Part shown: one piece after another, positions 42,407 to 51,036 of the stretch | Layout of the letters: every line of letters begins with the position of its first letter | Numbering within the stretch: the first letter of the stretch is position 1 | Source: Bacteroidales bacterium UBA2712 | Lineage (GTDB): Bacteria; Bacteroidota; Bacteroidia; Bacteroidales; Paludibacteraceae | Direction: 5' to 3' | Assembly: GCA_002354055.1 (NCBI GenBank) | Contig: DEKW01000017.1 | Location: 1-64,000 of the forward strand | Length of the DNA: 64,000 bases | Made by a program: the position numbers and the translations under genes | Notes under the pieces: model-generated | What the model saw: the letters and a program-made list of their open reading frames with translations, nothing else | The model's database searches: none | What the model was told of the DNA's origin: nothing

Positions 42407-43870
42407 TTATTGTTGTGAATAATTAGGAGCCTCCGAAGTGATGGTAATGTCATGCGGGTGGCTCTCAAACATACCGGCAGAGGTGATACGCACGAACTTG
42501 GCTTTGCGCAACTCCTCTAAGTTATGCGCGCCCACATATCCCATTCCCGAGCGAAGTCCGCCTATCAGTTGATAGATCGTCTCGCATACACTGCCTTTGT
42601 ACGGCACGCGACCGGCAATACCTTCCGGCACAAGTTTGGACACATTGCTCTCTCCGCCTTGGAAATAACGGTCGGCGCTTCCGGCTTTCATCGCCTCTAT
42701 ACTGCCCATGCCGCGATAGGATTTGAACTTACGGCCGTTGAAGATGATGGTGTCTCCGGGGGCTTCGTCCGTGCCGGCGAACATCGATCCGCACATCACA
42801 CAGTTGCCTCCGGCAGCCAACGCTTTCACCACGTCGCCCGAGTACCGCAATCCGCCATCAGCGATCAACGGCACACCGGTTCCTTTCAAGACCTCTGCCA
42901 CCTCGAAGATAGCCGTCAACTGCGGCACACCGACACCCGCGATGATACGGGTCGTACAGATACTGCCCGGACCGATACCGACCTTGATACCGTCCGCGCC
43001 GTTCTCAAGCAGATATCTGGCAGCCTCAGCCGTAGCGATATTTCCAACCACGACATCCAACTCCGGGTATTTCGCTTTGATAGCGCGCAGAGCGTTCACG
43101 ATATTCTTGCTGTGTCCGTGCGCCGAATCCAATACTACCGCATCCACATGCTCCTTAACTAAGGCGTCCACGCGATCCATATAATCCGGCGTGATACCCA
43201 CTCCTGCGGCGCAACGCAGATGACCTTTGGCATCCTTGTTGGCATTCGGATAATCGCGCAGTTTGGTGATGTCCTTGTAGGTCACGAGGCCTATCAGTTT
43301 GCCGTCTTTGTCGATGACCGGCAGTTTCTCTACCTTATGCGTCTGGAGCGCATCCATGATGGTCTTGTTGTCCGTCGAACCGATGGTGATGAGCTTCTCG
43401 CTCGTCATCACCTCGCTTACGGGCTTGTTCATATCCGTCTCGAAACGCAAGTCGCGGTTCGTCACGATACCTACCAGCACATGATTCTCATCCACTACGG
43501 GGATACCGCCGATATGATTCTCATGCATCATCTGGAGCGCATCGCCTATCGTCTGGTCGCCGAAGATGGTTACCGGGTCGGCAATCATACCGTTCTCCGC
43601 ACGTTTGACGCTGCGAACTTGCGCCGCTTGCTCCGCGATAGACATATTCTTATGAATCACGCCAATACCGCCTTCGCGAGCGATAGCGATAGCCATCGGT
43701 GCTTCAGTGACAGTATCCATTGCTGCACTCACCACCGGGATATTCAACCCTATATGGCGCGAGAATTGGCCATTAAGAGACACCTCTCGCGGCAGCACTT
43801 CGCTGTACGCCGGTACTAATAACACATCGTCGAAGGTCAGACCTTCATTCATTATTCGATCTTGATACAT
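42407..43870 (-). CDS. guaB: IMP dehydrogenase
   Basis: GuaB oxidises IMP to XMP with NAD+. The 487-residue protein has LTFDDVLLVPAYSEVLPREV at the N-terminus, a tandem CBS module (about 95-210, with GIPVVDENHVLVGIVTNRDLRF), the catalytic Cys loop GPGSICTTRIIAGVGVPQ and the flap GYVGAHN. The CBS module usually mediates purine-nucleotide regulation. It lies 18 bp after pyrB, the junction of the pyrimidine and purine halves of the cluster. Confidence 0.97.
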   Translation of the reverse strand: MYQDRIMNEGLTFDDVLLVPAYSEVLPREVSLNGQFSRHIGLNIPVVSAAMDTVTEAPMAIAIAREGGIGVIHKNMSIAEQAAQVRSVKRAENGMIADPVTIFGDQTIGDALQMMHENHIGGIPVVDENHVLVGIVTNRDLRFETDMNKPVSEVMTSEKLITIGSTDNKTIMDALQTHKVEKLPVIDKDGKLIGLVTYKDITKLRDYPNANKDAKGHLRCAAGVGITPDYMDRVDALVKEHVDAVVLDSAHGHSKNIVNALRAIKAKYPELDVVVGNIATAEAARYLLENGADGIKVGIGPGSICTTRIIAGVGVPQLTAIFEVAEVLKGTGVPLIADGGLRYSGDVVKALAAGGNCVMCGSMFAGTDEAPGDTIIFNGRKFKSYRGMGSIEAMKAGSADRYFQGGESNVSKLVPEGIAGRVPYKGSVCETIYQLIGGLRSGMGYVGAHNLEELRKAKFVRITSAGMFESHPHDITITSEAPNYSQQ

Positions 43871-43888
43871 ATCGGTAGTATTTTTTAG

Positions 43889-44944
43889 TTACAACATATG
43901 GTCGCAATAGAAGCATCTCTTCACGCCGTCCTTGTCGATATAGGCTTTCTGCTCAACAGGTTCGGTCGTCGCAATGCATCGGTCGTTATGGCAGGCGTTG
44001 GTACTTGCTTCGCCGTGGTGGCCTGTCGGCTCTGCCTGCAGGTACTCATCGCTCAGAAGCGTATAGATAATCGCCTTGCGGACGTACTTACCGTTCTCCA
44101 CCTGGCGGAAATAAGCAGCACGCGGGTCTTTGTCCACGCCAACGGTGATCTCATTCACACGGGGCAGCGGATGGAGAACAATCATCGAGGGCTTGCCCAA
44201 CGCCATCAGCCGCTCGTCCAAGATAAACGAGTCTTTCAGACGTTCGTATTCATCTTTGTCTGCAAAACGTTCTTGTTGCACGCGGGTCATGTACAGCACA
44301 TCAACAATCGGCATCGCCTCTTCCAGCGTGGAGACCTCCATATAAGCGTCTCCTAACTCCGCTTTCATGTAGTCCGGCAATGCCAGCTCTTTCGGCGCAA
44401 TCAGCACAAACCGCACTCCTTCGTAACGGCGCATGGCTTTGATGAGCGAGTGTACCGTACGACCGTATTTGAGATCGCCGCAGAGACCTATCGTCAGGTT
44501 CTCGAACCTTCCTAACTCACGGCGGATGGTCAGCAGATCGGTCATCGTCTGCGTCGGATGGCTGTGACCACCGTCACCGGCATTGATCACCGGTATCCGG
44601 CTGAACTCACTCGCAACACGCGGCGCACCTTCTTTATAGTGGCGCATGGCGATGATATCCGCAAACGCGCTCACCACACGCACCGTGTCTGCTACCGTCT
44701 CACCTTTGCTGACGGACGACGAGCGCGCGTCGCTGAATCCTAACACCTGACCGCCTAACTCCATCATCGCCGCCGTAAAACTAAGCCTCGTGCGAGTGCT
44801 TGGTTCGTAGAACAGCGTCGCTAATTTCTTACCCTTGCATGCTTCGGAATACCGCTCCGGATGGTCGATAATGTCCATAGCGCGAAGAACGATCTTCTCG
44901 ATCTCCTGCGTCGTCAGGTCCGTTGAGTCTAATAGATGTCTCAT
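43889..44944 (-). CDS. pyrB: Aspartate carbamoyltransferase with a PyrI-type zinc tail
   Basis: PyrB condenses carbamoyl phosphate with aspartate. Residues 1 to about 305 are a full catalytic chain: YEPSTRTRLSF (STRTR 49-53), GDGGHSHPTQTMTDLLTI and VLHPLPRVNEI. The protein is 351 residues because of a tail in which Cys318, Cys323, Cys344 and Cys347 form a C-x4-C...C-x2-C knuckle (CHNDRCIATTEPV, then RCFYC). This pattern matches the zinc subdomain at the end of the separate regulatory chain PyrI, but the N-terminal nucleotide-binding domain of PyrI is absent. No pyrI gene is present in the window. The start overlaps pyrE by 4 bp. Confidence 0.93.
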   Translation of the reverse strand: MRHLLDSTDLTTQEIEKIVLRAMDIIDHPERYSEACKGKKLATLFYEPSTRTRLSFTAAMMELGGQVLGFSDARSSSVSKGETVADTVRVVSAFADIIAMRHYKEGAPRVASEFSRIPVINAGDGGHSHPTQTMTDLLTIRRELGRFENLTIGLCGDLKYGRTVHSLIKAMRRYEGVRFVLIAPKELALPDYMKAELGDAYMEVSTLEEAMPIVDVLYMTRVQQERFADKDEYERLKDSFILDERLMALGKPSMIVLHPLPRVNEITVGVDKDPRAAYFRQVENGKYVRKAIIYTLLSDEYLQAEPTGHHGEASTNACHNDRCIATTEPVEQKAYIDKDGVKRCFYCDHML

Positions 44945-45555
44945 AAGTTATCTCTAAATTGTATCAGTTCTAATTTCTCTTGTGCGGAGATATACCCCTC
45001 TTTGACCGCTACTTCGGCAAGCACATCGAGGTTGCTCAGGCTGTGGTTCTCCACCTTGGCTTCTGCCAGACGGTTCAGCCCTTTCTTCATGCCGTACGTG
45101 AAGATCGACACGATACCTAAGACTTCTGCTCCTGCTTCGCGCAGCACTTCAACTACCTCCAGACAACTGCCGGCAGTCGAAATCAGATCCTCAACCACCA
45201 CCACTTTCTGTCCCGGAATCAGTTTGCCTTCTATCTGGTTCTGCCTTCCATGATCTTTGGCGCCGGAACGAACATACCCCATCGGCAGGTTCAGTTTGGT
45301 AGCCGTAATCGCCGCATGCGCTATACCGGCAGTCGAAGTTCCCATCAGTACTTCCGCCTCGGGATAGTACTGCTTGATCGTCTCAGCCAAACCGTTCTCT
45401 ACATCCTCGCGCACCGCCACGTCGCTCAGCGTCAGGCGGTTGTCGCAGTATATCGGACTTTTGATGCCGCTTGCCCAGGTGAACGGGTCGTTCGGGCGCA
45501 GGAACACGGCTTGGATACGCAGCAAATCCGCTGCTATTTGTTCACTTAATATCAT
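44941..45555 (-). CDS. pyrE: Orotate phosphoribosyltransferase
   Basis: PyrE converts orotate and PRPP to OMP. The 204-residue protein has FTWASGIKSPIYCDNRLTL, GTSTAGIAHAAITA, YVRSGAKDHGRQNQIEG and the PRPP motif VVVVEDLISTAGSCLEVV. The start at 45555 overlaps the pyrF stop (ATGA); an in-frame ATG at 45576 would add seven non-conserved residues. It overlaps pyrB by 4 bp on the other side. Confidence 0.96.
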   Translation of the reverse strand: MILSEQIAADLLRIQAVFLRPNDPFTWASGIKSPIYCDNRLTLSDVAVREDVENGLAETIKQYYPEAEVLMGTSTAGIAHAAITATKLNLPMGYVRSGAKDHGRQNQIEGKLIPGQKVVVVEDLISTAGSCLEVVEVLREAGAEVLGIVSIFTYGMKKGLNRLAEAKVENHSLSNLDVLAEVAVKEGYISAQEKLELIQFRDNL

Positions 45556-46250
45556 AGTACAAATTCTTTTACACATCTTCTATACGCCGCTACGGGATCT
45601 TCTGCGGCGGTGATAGGCCTCCCCACCACAATAAAATCCGATCCTATCTCCTTGGCGCGGGCGGGTGTGGTGATACGAACCTGATCACCTTTGTTGCCAT
45701 CCGCAAAACGGATACCCGGTGTCACGGTCAGGAACTCTTTTCCGCAGCGCTCTTTGACCATGCCTGCCTCCAAGGGCGAACAAACGACGCCGTCCAGGCC
45801 GGCCTCTTTTGCCATTTGGGCATAATGGCAGACGCAATCGGCTATACTGCCGCTGATGAGCAACTCATCGTGCATACGCTCTTCGCTCGTCGAGGTCAGT
45901 TGGGTCACGGCAAGCAGTATCGGTCGCGTGCCGTCTTCACGTGTCAGACCTCTCAGTGCTGCCTCCATCATCGCTTTCGTTCCTGCGGCATGCAGGTTCA
46001 CCATCTGCACATCCAGCCGCGAGAGCACACGCATCGCTTTCTCTACCGTATTAGGGATGTCGTGCAACTTCAGATCCAAAAACACCGAATGGCCGCGCCG
46101 ACGAATCTCCCGAACGATAGCCGGACCCTCGGCGTAGTATAACTCCATGCCGATCTTCACGAACGGCTTCTCCTCCGTGAAACGGTCCAGAAAGGCATAC
46201 GTCGCTTCTGCACTCGCGAAATCACATGCTATGATCACATCTCTTTTCAT
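45552..46250 (-). CDS. pyrF: Orotidine-5'-phosphate decarboxylase (short, Bacillus-like type)
   Basis: PyrF decarboxylates OMP to UMP. The 232-residue TIM-barrel protein has the catalytic Lys-Asp array in FLDLKLHDIPNTVEKAM, LHAAGTKAMMEAAL, AVTQLTSTSEERM and TPGIRFADGNKGDQVRITTPA. Length and motifs match the short group found in Firmicutes rather than the longer (about 270 residue) form often found in Bacteroidetes. It overlaps both pyrD and pyrE by 4 bp. Confidence 0.95.
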   Translation of the reverse strand: MKRDVIIACDFASAEATYAFLDRFTEEKPFVKIGMELYYAEGPAIVREIRRRGHSVFLDLKLHDIPNTVEKAMRVLSRLDVQMVNLHAAGTKAMMEAALRGLTREDGTRPILLAVTQLTSTSEERMHDELLISGSIADCVCHYAQMAKEAGLDGVVCSPLEAGMVKERCGKEFLTVTPGIRFADGNKGDQVRITTPARAKEIGSDFIVVGRPITAAEDPVAAYRRCVKEFVL

Positions 46251-47152
46251 ACAATCCCAATTATGTCCTGTAAATGGTCTATCTTCATTTCTTTCATCAC
46301 CGCCGGTAATGTCTCAATTATCTCCTGACACGCCGTGGGGTTTTGCAGACTCGCAGCCCCTATCTCTACGGCACTCGCGCCTGCCATCATCATCTCAATC
46401 ACATCCTCTGCTTTTGTCACTCCGCCGCAACCGATGATCGGTGTCTCGGGGCATGCTTTATGCACCTGATGTACCATCCTCAGCGCAATAGGGAAAACAC
46501 CCGGTCCCGAATAACCGCCGTACGTGTTGGCGAGAACCGGTTTGCGTCGTTTGATATCGATCCGCATGCCGAGTACCGTGTTAATGAGGCAAAGACCATC
46601 TGCGCCGGCTTCCACACATGCCCTCGCGATAGAAGCGATGTCCGTGACGTTCGGACTCAGTTTCATATATACCGGTTTGGTCGTTACTGCCTTGACAGCC
46701 CGCGTCACCGCTGCTGCCGCTTCGGGATTCGTTCCAAAAGCCATGCCACCGTTATGGACGTTCGGACAGGAGATATTCACCTCCAGAATCGCTGCGTCCG
46801 TCTCCTTATCAATCCGCTCACATACGTACGCGTATTCGTCGATGCTGAATCCGCTGATATTCGCAATGATCGGTCCCTTGTAGAGGGCGCGCAAGGCCGG
46901 CATCTCATGGCGGATGACTTCCTCCACACCGGGGTTCTGCAGCCCGACGGCATTCAGCATGCCTGCGCCGCCACACTCTGCGATACGCGGTAAAGCGTTG
47001 CCGTAACGCGCTTCACGCGTCGTGCCTTTGGTAGAGATAGCACCGAGGAGGTTCAGATCGAACCACTCGCTCATCTCCTGACCAAAACCACATGTCCCGC
47101 TTGCCGGTATCACCGGGTTTTGCAAATCTATATATCCGAGTTTAACTCTCAT
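46247..47152 (-). CDS. pyrD: Dihydroorotate dehydrogenase B, catalytic subunit
   Basis: PyrD (class 1B) oxidises dihydroorotate to orotate and passes electrons through PyrK to NAD+. The 301-residue FMN barrel has NPVIPASGTCGFGQE, GLQNPGVEEVI, LEVNISCPNVHNGGMAFG with the catalytic Cys, and PIIGCGGVTKAEDVIEMMMAGASAVEIG. ATG 47152 (MRVKLGYIDLQNPV) overlaps the pyrK stop and fits the family; the frame extends further upstream without support. It overlaps pyrF by 4 bp. Confidence 0.96.
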   Translation of the reverse strand: MRVKLGYIDLQNPVIPASGTCGFGQEMSEWFDLNLLGAISTKGTTREARYGNALPRIAECGGAGMLNAVGLQNPGVEEVIRHEMPALRALYKGPIIANISGFSIDEYAYVCERIDKETDAAILEVNISCPNVHNGGMAFGTNPEAAAAVTRAVKAVTTKPVYMKLSPNVTDIASIARACVEAGADGLCLINTVLGMRIDIKRRKPVLANTYGGYSGPGVFPIALRMVHQVHKACPETPIIGCGGVTKAEDVIEMMMAGASAVEIGAASLQNPTACQEIIETLPAVMKEMKIDHLQDIIGIV

Positions 47153-47871
47153 ATCTTTATTCTGTCCGCGCTGAAAACCGGCCCTTCCTTGCATACGCGC
47201 TTGAAGCCGTCTTTGGTTTCTATCGTGCAGCCGACGCAGATTCCCACGCCGCAACCCATGCGCTCTTCCATACTGATCTGACCGTTCGTGCCTATCGTCC
47301 GCAAGATGGCTTTGATCATCGGCAGCGGACCGCAAGCGTAATAATACGGAGCAGGCTTCTCAATCACGTCGGTCACAACGCCTTTTATGCCAGAACTGCC
47401 ATCCATCGTACAGACCGTCGTTTCACATCCTAAGGCTATAAACGCCTCTTCGCCAAATACTTCGTCTTTCGTATTGAAGCCCATCACTACGCGGACTTTC
47501 TTTCCCATCTCACGCAGTTTCTTGGCGGCATAAATCAGCGGTGGCACTCCTACTCCGCCGCCTATCAGCAGCGCTTCGTTGCCGCAAAGGCTTAAATCAT
47601 AACCGTTGCCCAAGCCTGTAAGGATAGCGAGTTCTTCGCCGGCTTGCATAGCGGTCATGCGGTCTGTGCCTTGTCCGACAACCTTATAGATGATCGCCAG
47701 CTCGTCACCGTGGATATCGCTCACAGAGATCGGTCGTCTCAGAAACAAACCCGGTATCGCAATCTCCACGAATTGCCCCGGACGAATACCTTCCGTTTTG
47801 CCCTTCAGGATCATGCGATAGATTTTCTCCGCAATCCGCTCATTGCTCACTATGTGCCAAACTCCCTTCAC
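47149..47871 (-). CDS. pyrK: Dihydroorotate dehydrogenase B, electron-transfer subunit
   Basis: PyrK carries FAD and a 2Fe-2S cluster and links PyrD to NAD+. The 240-residue protein has the FAD/NAD reductase fold (RPGQFVEIAIPGLFLRRPISV, LLIGGGVGVPPLIYAAKKL, YACGPLPMIKAI) and the cluster motif CGVGICVGCTIE followed by RVCKEGPVF. The start GTG 47871 is tentative; it lies 4 bp past the pyrC stop within a TTCACTCG octamer tract, and a second GTG about nine codons downstream is possible. It overlaps pyrD by 4 bp. Confidence 0.93.
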   Translation of the reverse strand: MKGVWHIVSNERIAEKIYRMILKGKTEGIRPGQFVEIAIPGLFLRRPISVSDIHGDELAIIYKVVGQGTDRMTAMQAGEELAILTGLGNGYDLSLCGNEALLIGGGVGVPPLIYAAKKLREMGKKVRVVMGFNTKDEVFGEEAFIALGCETTVCTMDGSSGIKGVVTDVIEKPAPYYYACGPLPMIKAILRTIGTNGQISMEERMGCGVGICVGCTIETKDGFKRVCKEGPVFSADRIKI

Positions 47872-47895
47872 TCGTTCATTCGTTCACTCGTTCAT
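47867..47895. repeat. TTCACTCG octamer tract at the pyrC/pyrK junction
   Basis: Octamers TTCACTCG and TTCATTCG alternate through three and a half units. They encode the last residues of PyrC (DERVNE), include its TGA stop and extend into the presumed pyrK start. Confidence 0.85.
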
Positions 47896-49006
47896 CCTCA
47901 AAAACGACGTTCCCCCGAACTTCGTTTTTGATACATCTTCCATAAACTTCCCATCCCTCAAAAGGCGTGCTTTTGCCCATCGACACAAACTGCGCAGGAT
48001 CGATGGTATAATGGGCATCCAGATCTATCGTCACCCAGCTATCCTCCGCCAAACCGGTTATCTCGCGTGCACGCGTGCTCATTAATTCTATAAGGCGTTG
48101 CATCGTGATCACGTCGTTTTTCACCAGATAGGTATATAGCAGTGGGAAAGCCGTCTCGATTCCCACAATCCCGAAAGCACTCTTCTCCAGCCCGCGGCTC
48201 TTCTCCTCAGCGCTATGCGGCGCATGATCGGTGGCGATGACGTCAATCGAACCATCGATGATGCCTCCTATCAGCGCCATCTGGTCGGCTACGGAACGAA
48301 TCGGCGGATTCATCTTCCATCGTCCGTCCTCCTCGATCATGCGGTCATTGAGAAGCAAGTAATGCGGCGCGGTCTCGCAGGTCACAGGAATACCGTCCGC
48401 TTTCGCGTCACGGATGAGTTGTACGCTTTCTTTGGTGGATATATGACATATATGCAGCCGGCATCCGGTCTCTGCACTCAGACGTATATTCCGCTCTATC
48501 TCTCGCCATTCGCTCTCGGAGCAGATACCCCGATGACCATGCTTGCGGGCATACTCGCCGTCATGGATATATCCGCCGCGCAGCAGGCTGTTCACCTCAC
48601 AATGCTCCACGATCATACTGTCCGCCGCCGCAATCCGCCGCATCGCTTCGCGCATCAGCCCCTCATCCTGAATACCTCTTCCGTCATCCGAGAACCCTGC
48701 TACGTGCGCGCTCAATTCCTCTATATTAACGAGTTCACCCTCGCCTTTCTGGCCGAGGGTGATACTTGCGTACGGATGGACGCCAATGTGGCTGTCGCGC
48801 GCAATAATATCCTGCTGAGCGCGCAGATGATCCAACGTATCGGGCGCAGGGTTCACATTAGGCATAGTGAACACATCACTGTAACCCGCACGCGCAGCCG
48901 CCTCACTCCCCGTGAGGATCGTCTCTTTATACGCGAAACCCGGCTCACGGAAATGCACATGCATATCCACGAAACCGGGTATTCGTATTTTTCCTAACAG
49001 ACTCAT
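47876..49006 (-). CDS. pyrC: Dihydroorotase
   Basis: PyrC cyclises carbamoyl aspartate to dihydroorotate. The 376-residue amidohydrolase has the metal-binding DMHVHFREPGFAYKETI, GFSDDGRGIQ, EHCEVNSLL, HICHISTKESVQLI and the catalytic Asp in IATDHAPHSAEEK, which mark the larger type I-like form. It is the first gene of the nucleotide cluster, about 45 bp downstream of a clear promoter (49059-49089). The last residues are encoded by an octamer tract. Confidence 0.95.
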   Translation of the reverse strand: MSLLGKIRIPGFVDMHVHFREPGFAYKETILTGSEAAARAGYSDVFTMPNVNPAPDTLDHLRAQQDIIARDSHIGVHPYASITLGQKGEGELVNIEELSAHVAGFSDDGRGIQDEGLMREAMRRIAAADSMIVEHCEVNSLLRGGYIHDGEYARKHGHRGICSESEWREIERNIRLSAETGCRLHICHISTKESVQLIRDAKADGIPVTCETAPHYLLLNDRMIEEDGRWKMNPPIRSVADQMALIGGIIDGSIDVIATDHAPHSAEEKSRGLEKSAFGIVGIETAFPLLYTYLVKNDVITMQRLIELMSTRAREITGLAEDSWVTIDLDAHYTIDPAQFVSMGKSTPFEGWEVYGRCIKNEVRGNVVFEDERVNE

Positions 49007-49058
49007 GCGATTTTTAACGTTTATACTTCCTTCCGAAAGCAGTATCAGAAATCGAGTG

Positions 49059-49089
49059 CAAAGGTAGCATTTTTTTTGGAATTACGCAA
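49059..49089 (-). promoter_or_regulatory. Promoter of pyrC and probably the whole nucleotide cluster
   Basis: On the minus strand, TTGC (49086-49089), a 19 bp spacer and TACCTTTG (49059-49066). No comparable promoter was seen among the 23 genes down to 19437. Confidence 0.8.
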
Positions 49090-49185
49090 GTTTTTTCGCA
49101 ACAAAATCGTACAATTTTTATTTTGCTAACTTTACTTGACATTCCGCCGATTTTACCGTCAAAATAGAAAAAAATACGGAGATTC

Positions 49186-49216
49186 TTGCATATCTCAAAA
49201 AAAATCATTACCTTTG
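49186..49216 (+). promoter_or_regulatory. Promoter of lepA
   Basis: TTGC 49186-49189, a 19 bp spacer and TACCTTTG 49209-49216, divergent from the pyrC promoter. The 95 bp between the two -33 boxes is AT-rich; no operator could be recognised in it. Confidence 0.8.
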
Positions 49217-49248
49217 CGCCGGATTTTACTTTGGAGATTTAGGACCTA

Positions 49249-51024
49249 ATGGATAAGATACGTAATTTTTGTATTATTGCTCACATCGATCACGGCAAAT
49301 CGACCCTTGCGGATCGCATGTTGGAGATCACGCAGACTGTCGATGTGCGGCAGATGGAGAACCAGGTGTTGGACGACATGGATCTGGAGAAAGAGCGCGG
49401 TATAACCATCAAATCGCACGCCATCCAGATGCAACACAAAGGCTACACCCTCAACCTGATTGACACTCCGGGGCACGTGGACTTCAGTTATGAAGTCTCG
49501 CGTTCTATCGCGGCATGCGAGGGAGCGATACTTGTCGTCGATGCGACACAGGGCGTGCAAGCGCAGACCATCTCCAACCTCTATATGGCGATTGAGCACG
49601 ACCTGGAGATCATCCCGGTGCTCAACAAATGCGACATGGACAACGCCATGCCCGAGCGCGTGGAGGACGAGATTGTCGATCTGTTAGGTTGCAAACGCGA
49701 GGAGATCCTCCGTTGTTCCGCCAAGACCGGAGAAGGTGTGCCGGAGATCTTAGACGCCATCGTCGAGCGTATTCCTGCGCCCAAAGGCGACCCGAACGCA
49801 CCGCTCCAATGTCTGGTCTTCGACTCCGTCTTCAATTCTTTCCGAGGCATCATCGCCTATTTCAAAGTGGTCAACGGTACGATGAAGACCGGCGACCAAG
49901 TGCGCTTTGTCAACACCGGCAAAGAGTACGACGCCGACGAGATAGGTATCCTCAAACTCGAGATGTCTCCCCGCAAAGAGATTTCCGCCGGAAACGTGGG
50001 ATATATCATCTCCGGCATCAAGACCTCGACCGAAGTCAAAGTCGGTGATACCATCACCCACGTAGCGCGGCCGTGCGACAAAGCGATTGCCGGTTTCGAG
50101 GAAGCCAAACCGATGGTCTTTGCAGGTGTGTATCCCATTGAGTCTGAGGACTACGAGGACCTGCGCGCATCGCTGGAGAAACTGCAACTGAACGATGCCT
50201 CCCTCACTTTCCAGCCGGAGTCCTCGATGGCGTTGGGCTTTGGTTTCCGTTGCGGATTCTTAGGCTTGCTTCACATGGAGATCATCCAGGAGCGGCTCGA
50301 TCGCGAGTTCGATATGGATGTCATCACCACCGTCCCGAACGTATCCTATAATGTCTATACCAAAGACGGCGGAATGGTCGAGGTGCATAACCCGGCCGGC
50401 ATGCCGGATCTCACGGAGATCGACCGCATCGAGGAGCCGTATATCCGCGCAAGCGTGATTACCACCGCGGATTACATCGGTCCGATTATGACCCTCTGTC
50501 TCGGCAAACGAGGCGAACTCGTCAAACAGGAGTATATCTCCGGCAACCGCATGGAGCTTCTCTTCGACATGCCGCTCGGCGAGATCGTCATCGATTTCTA
50601 CGACAAACTCAAATCCATCTCCAAGGGCTACGCCTCCTTCGATTGGCACATGAACGGCTTCAGACCGTCCAACCTCGTCAAACTGGATATCCTCCTCAAC
50701 GGCGAGCAGGTCGATGCGCTCTCTACCCTCACCCATAGGGACAATGCCGTCGATTTCGGTCGTCGCATGTGTGAGAAACTCAAGGAACTCCTTCCGCGTC
50801 AACAGTTTGACATCGCTATCCAAGCCGCCATTGGAGCCAAGATCATCGCCCGCGAGACCGTCAAGCAGGTCCGCAAAGATGTCCTTGCGAAATGTTACGG
50901 CGGTGACGTGAGCCGTAAGCGCAAACTGCTCGAGAAACAGAAACGCGGTAAGAAGCGCATGAAGCAAATCGGTAACGTCGAAGTCCCCCAGAAAGCCTTC
51001 CTCGCCGTCCTTAAATTGGATTAA
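49249..51024 (+). CDS. lepA: Elongation factor 4 (LepA)
   Basis: LepA is a translational GTPase that acts on stalled or initiating ribosomes. The 591-residue protein starts IRNFCIIAHIDHGKSTLADR (G1), has DTPGHVDFSYEV (G3) and NKCDMDNA (G4), and carries the LepA-specific C-terminal domain (ECYGGDVSRKRKLLEKQKRGKKRM-like block near 540-565). It has its own promoter. The 3' end is 12 bp from the end of the converging DUF1295 gene, with no terminator visible. Confidence 0.97.
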   Translation: MDKIRNFCIIAHIDHGKSTLADRMLEITQTVDVRQMENQVLDDMDLEKERGITIKSHAIQMQHKGYTLNLIDTPGHVDFSYEVSRSIAACEGAILVVDATQGVQAQTISNLYMAIEHDLEIIPVLNKCDMDNAMPERVEDEIVDLLGCKREEILRCSAKTGEGVPEILDAIVERIPAPKGDPNAPLQCLVFDSVFNSFRGIIAYFKVVNGTMKTGDQVRFVNTGKEYDADEIGILKLEMSPRKEISAGNVGYIISGIKTSTEVKVGDTITHVARPCDKAIAGFEEAKPMVFAGVYPIESEDYEDLRASLEKLQLNDASLTFQPESSMALGFGFRCGFLGLLHMEIIQERLDREFDMDVITTVPNVSYNVYTKDGGMVEVHNPAGMPDLTEIDRIEEPYIRASVITTADYIGPIMTLCLGKRGELVKQEYISGNRMELLFDMPLGEIVIDFYDKLKSISKGYASFDWHMNGFRPSNLVKLDILLNGEQVDALSTLTHRDNAVDFGRRMCEKLKELLPRQQFDIAIQAAIGAKIIARETVKQVRKDVLAKCYGGDVSRKRKLLEKQKRGKKRMKQIGNVEVPQKAFLAVLKLD

Positions 51025-51036
51025 CTTTGATTACCA

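Noticed and set aside
49090..49185. A PyrR-type attenuator or operator between pyrC and lepA
   Set aside because: No hairpin with a T-run and no clear inverted repeat was seen in this AT-rich stretch.
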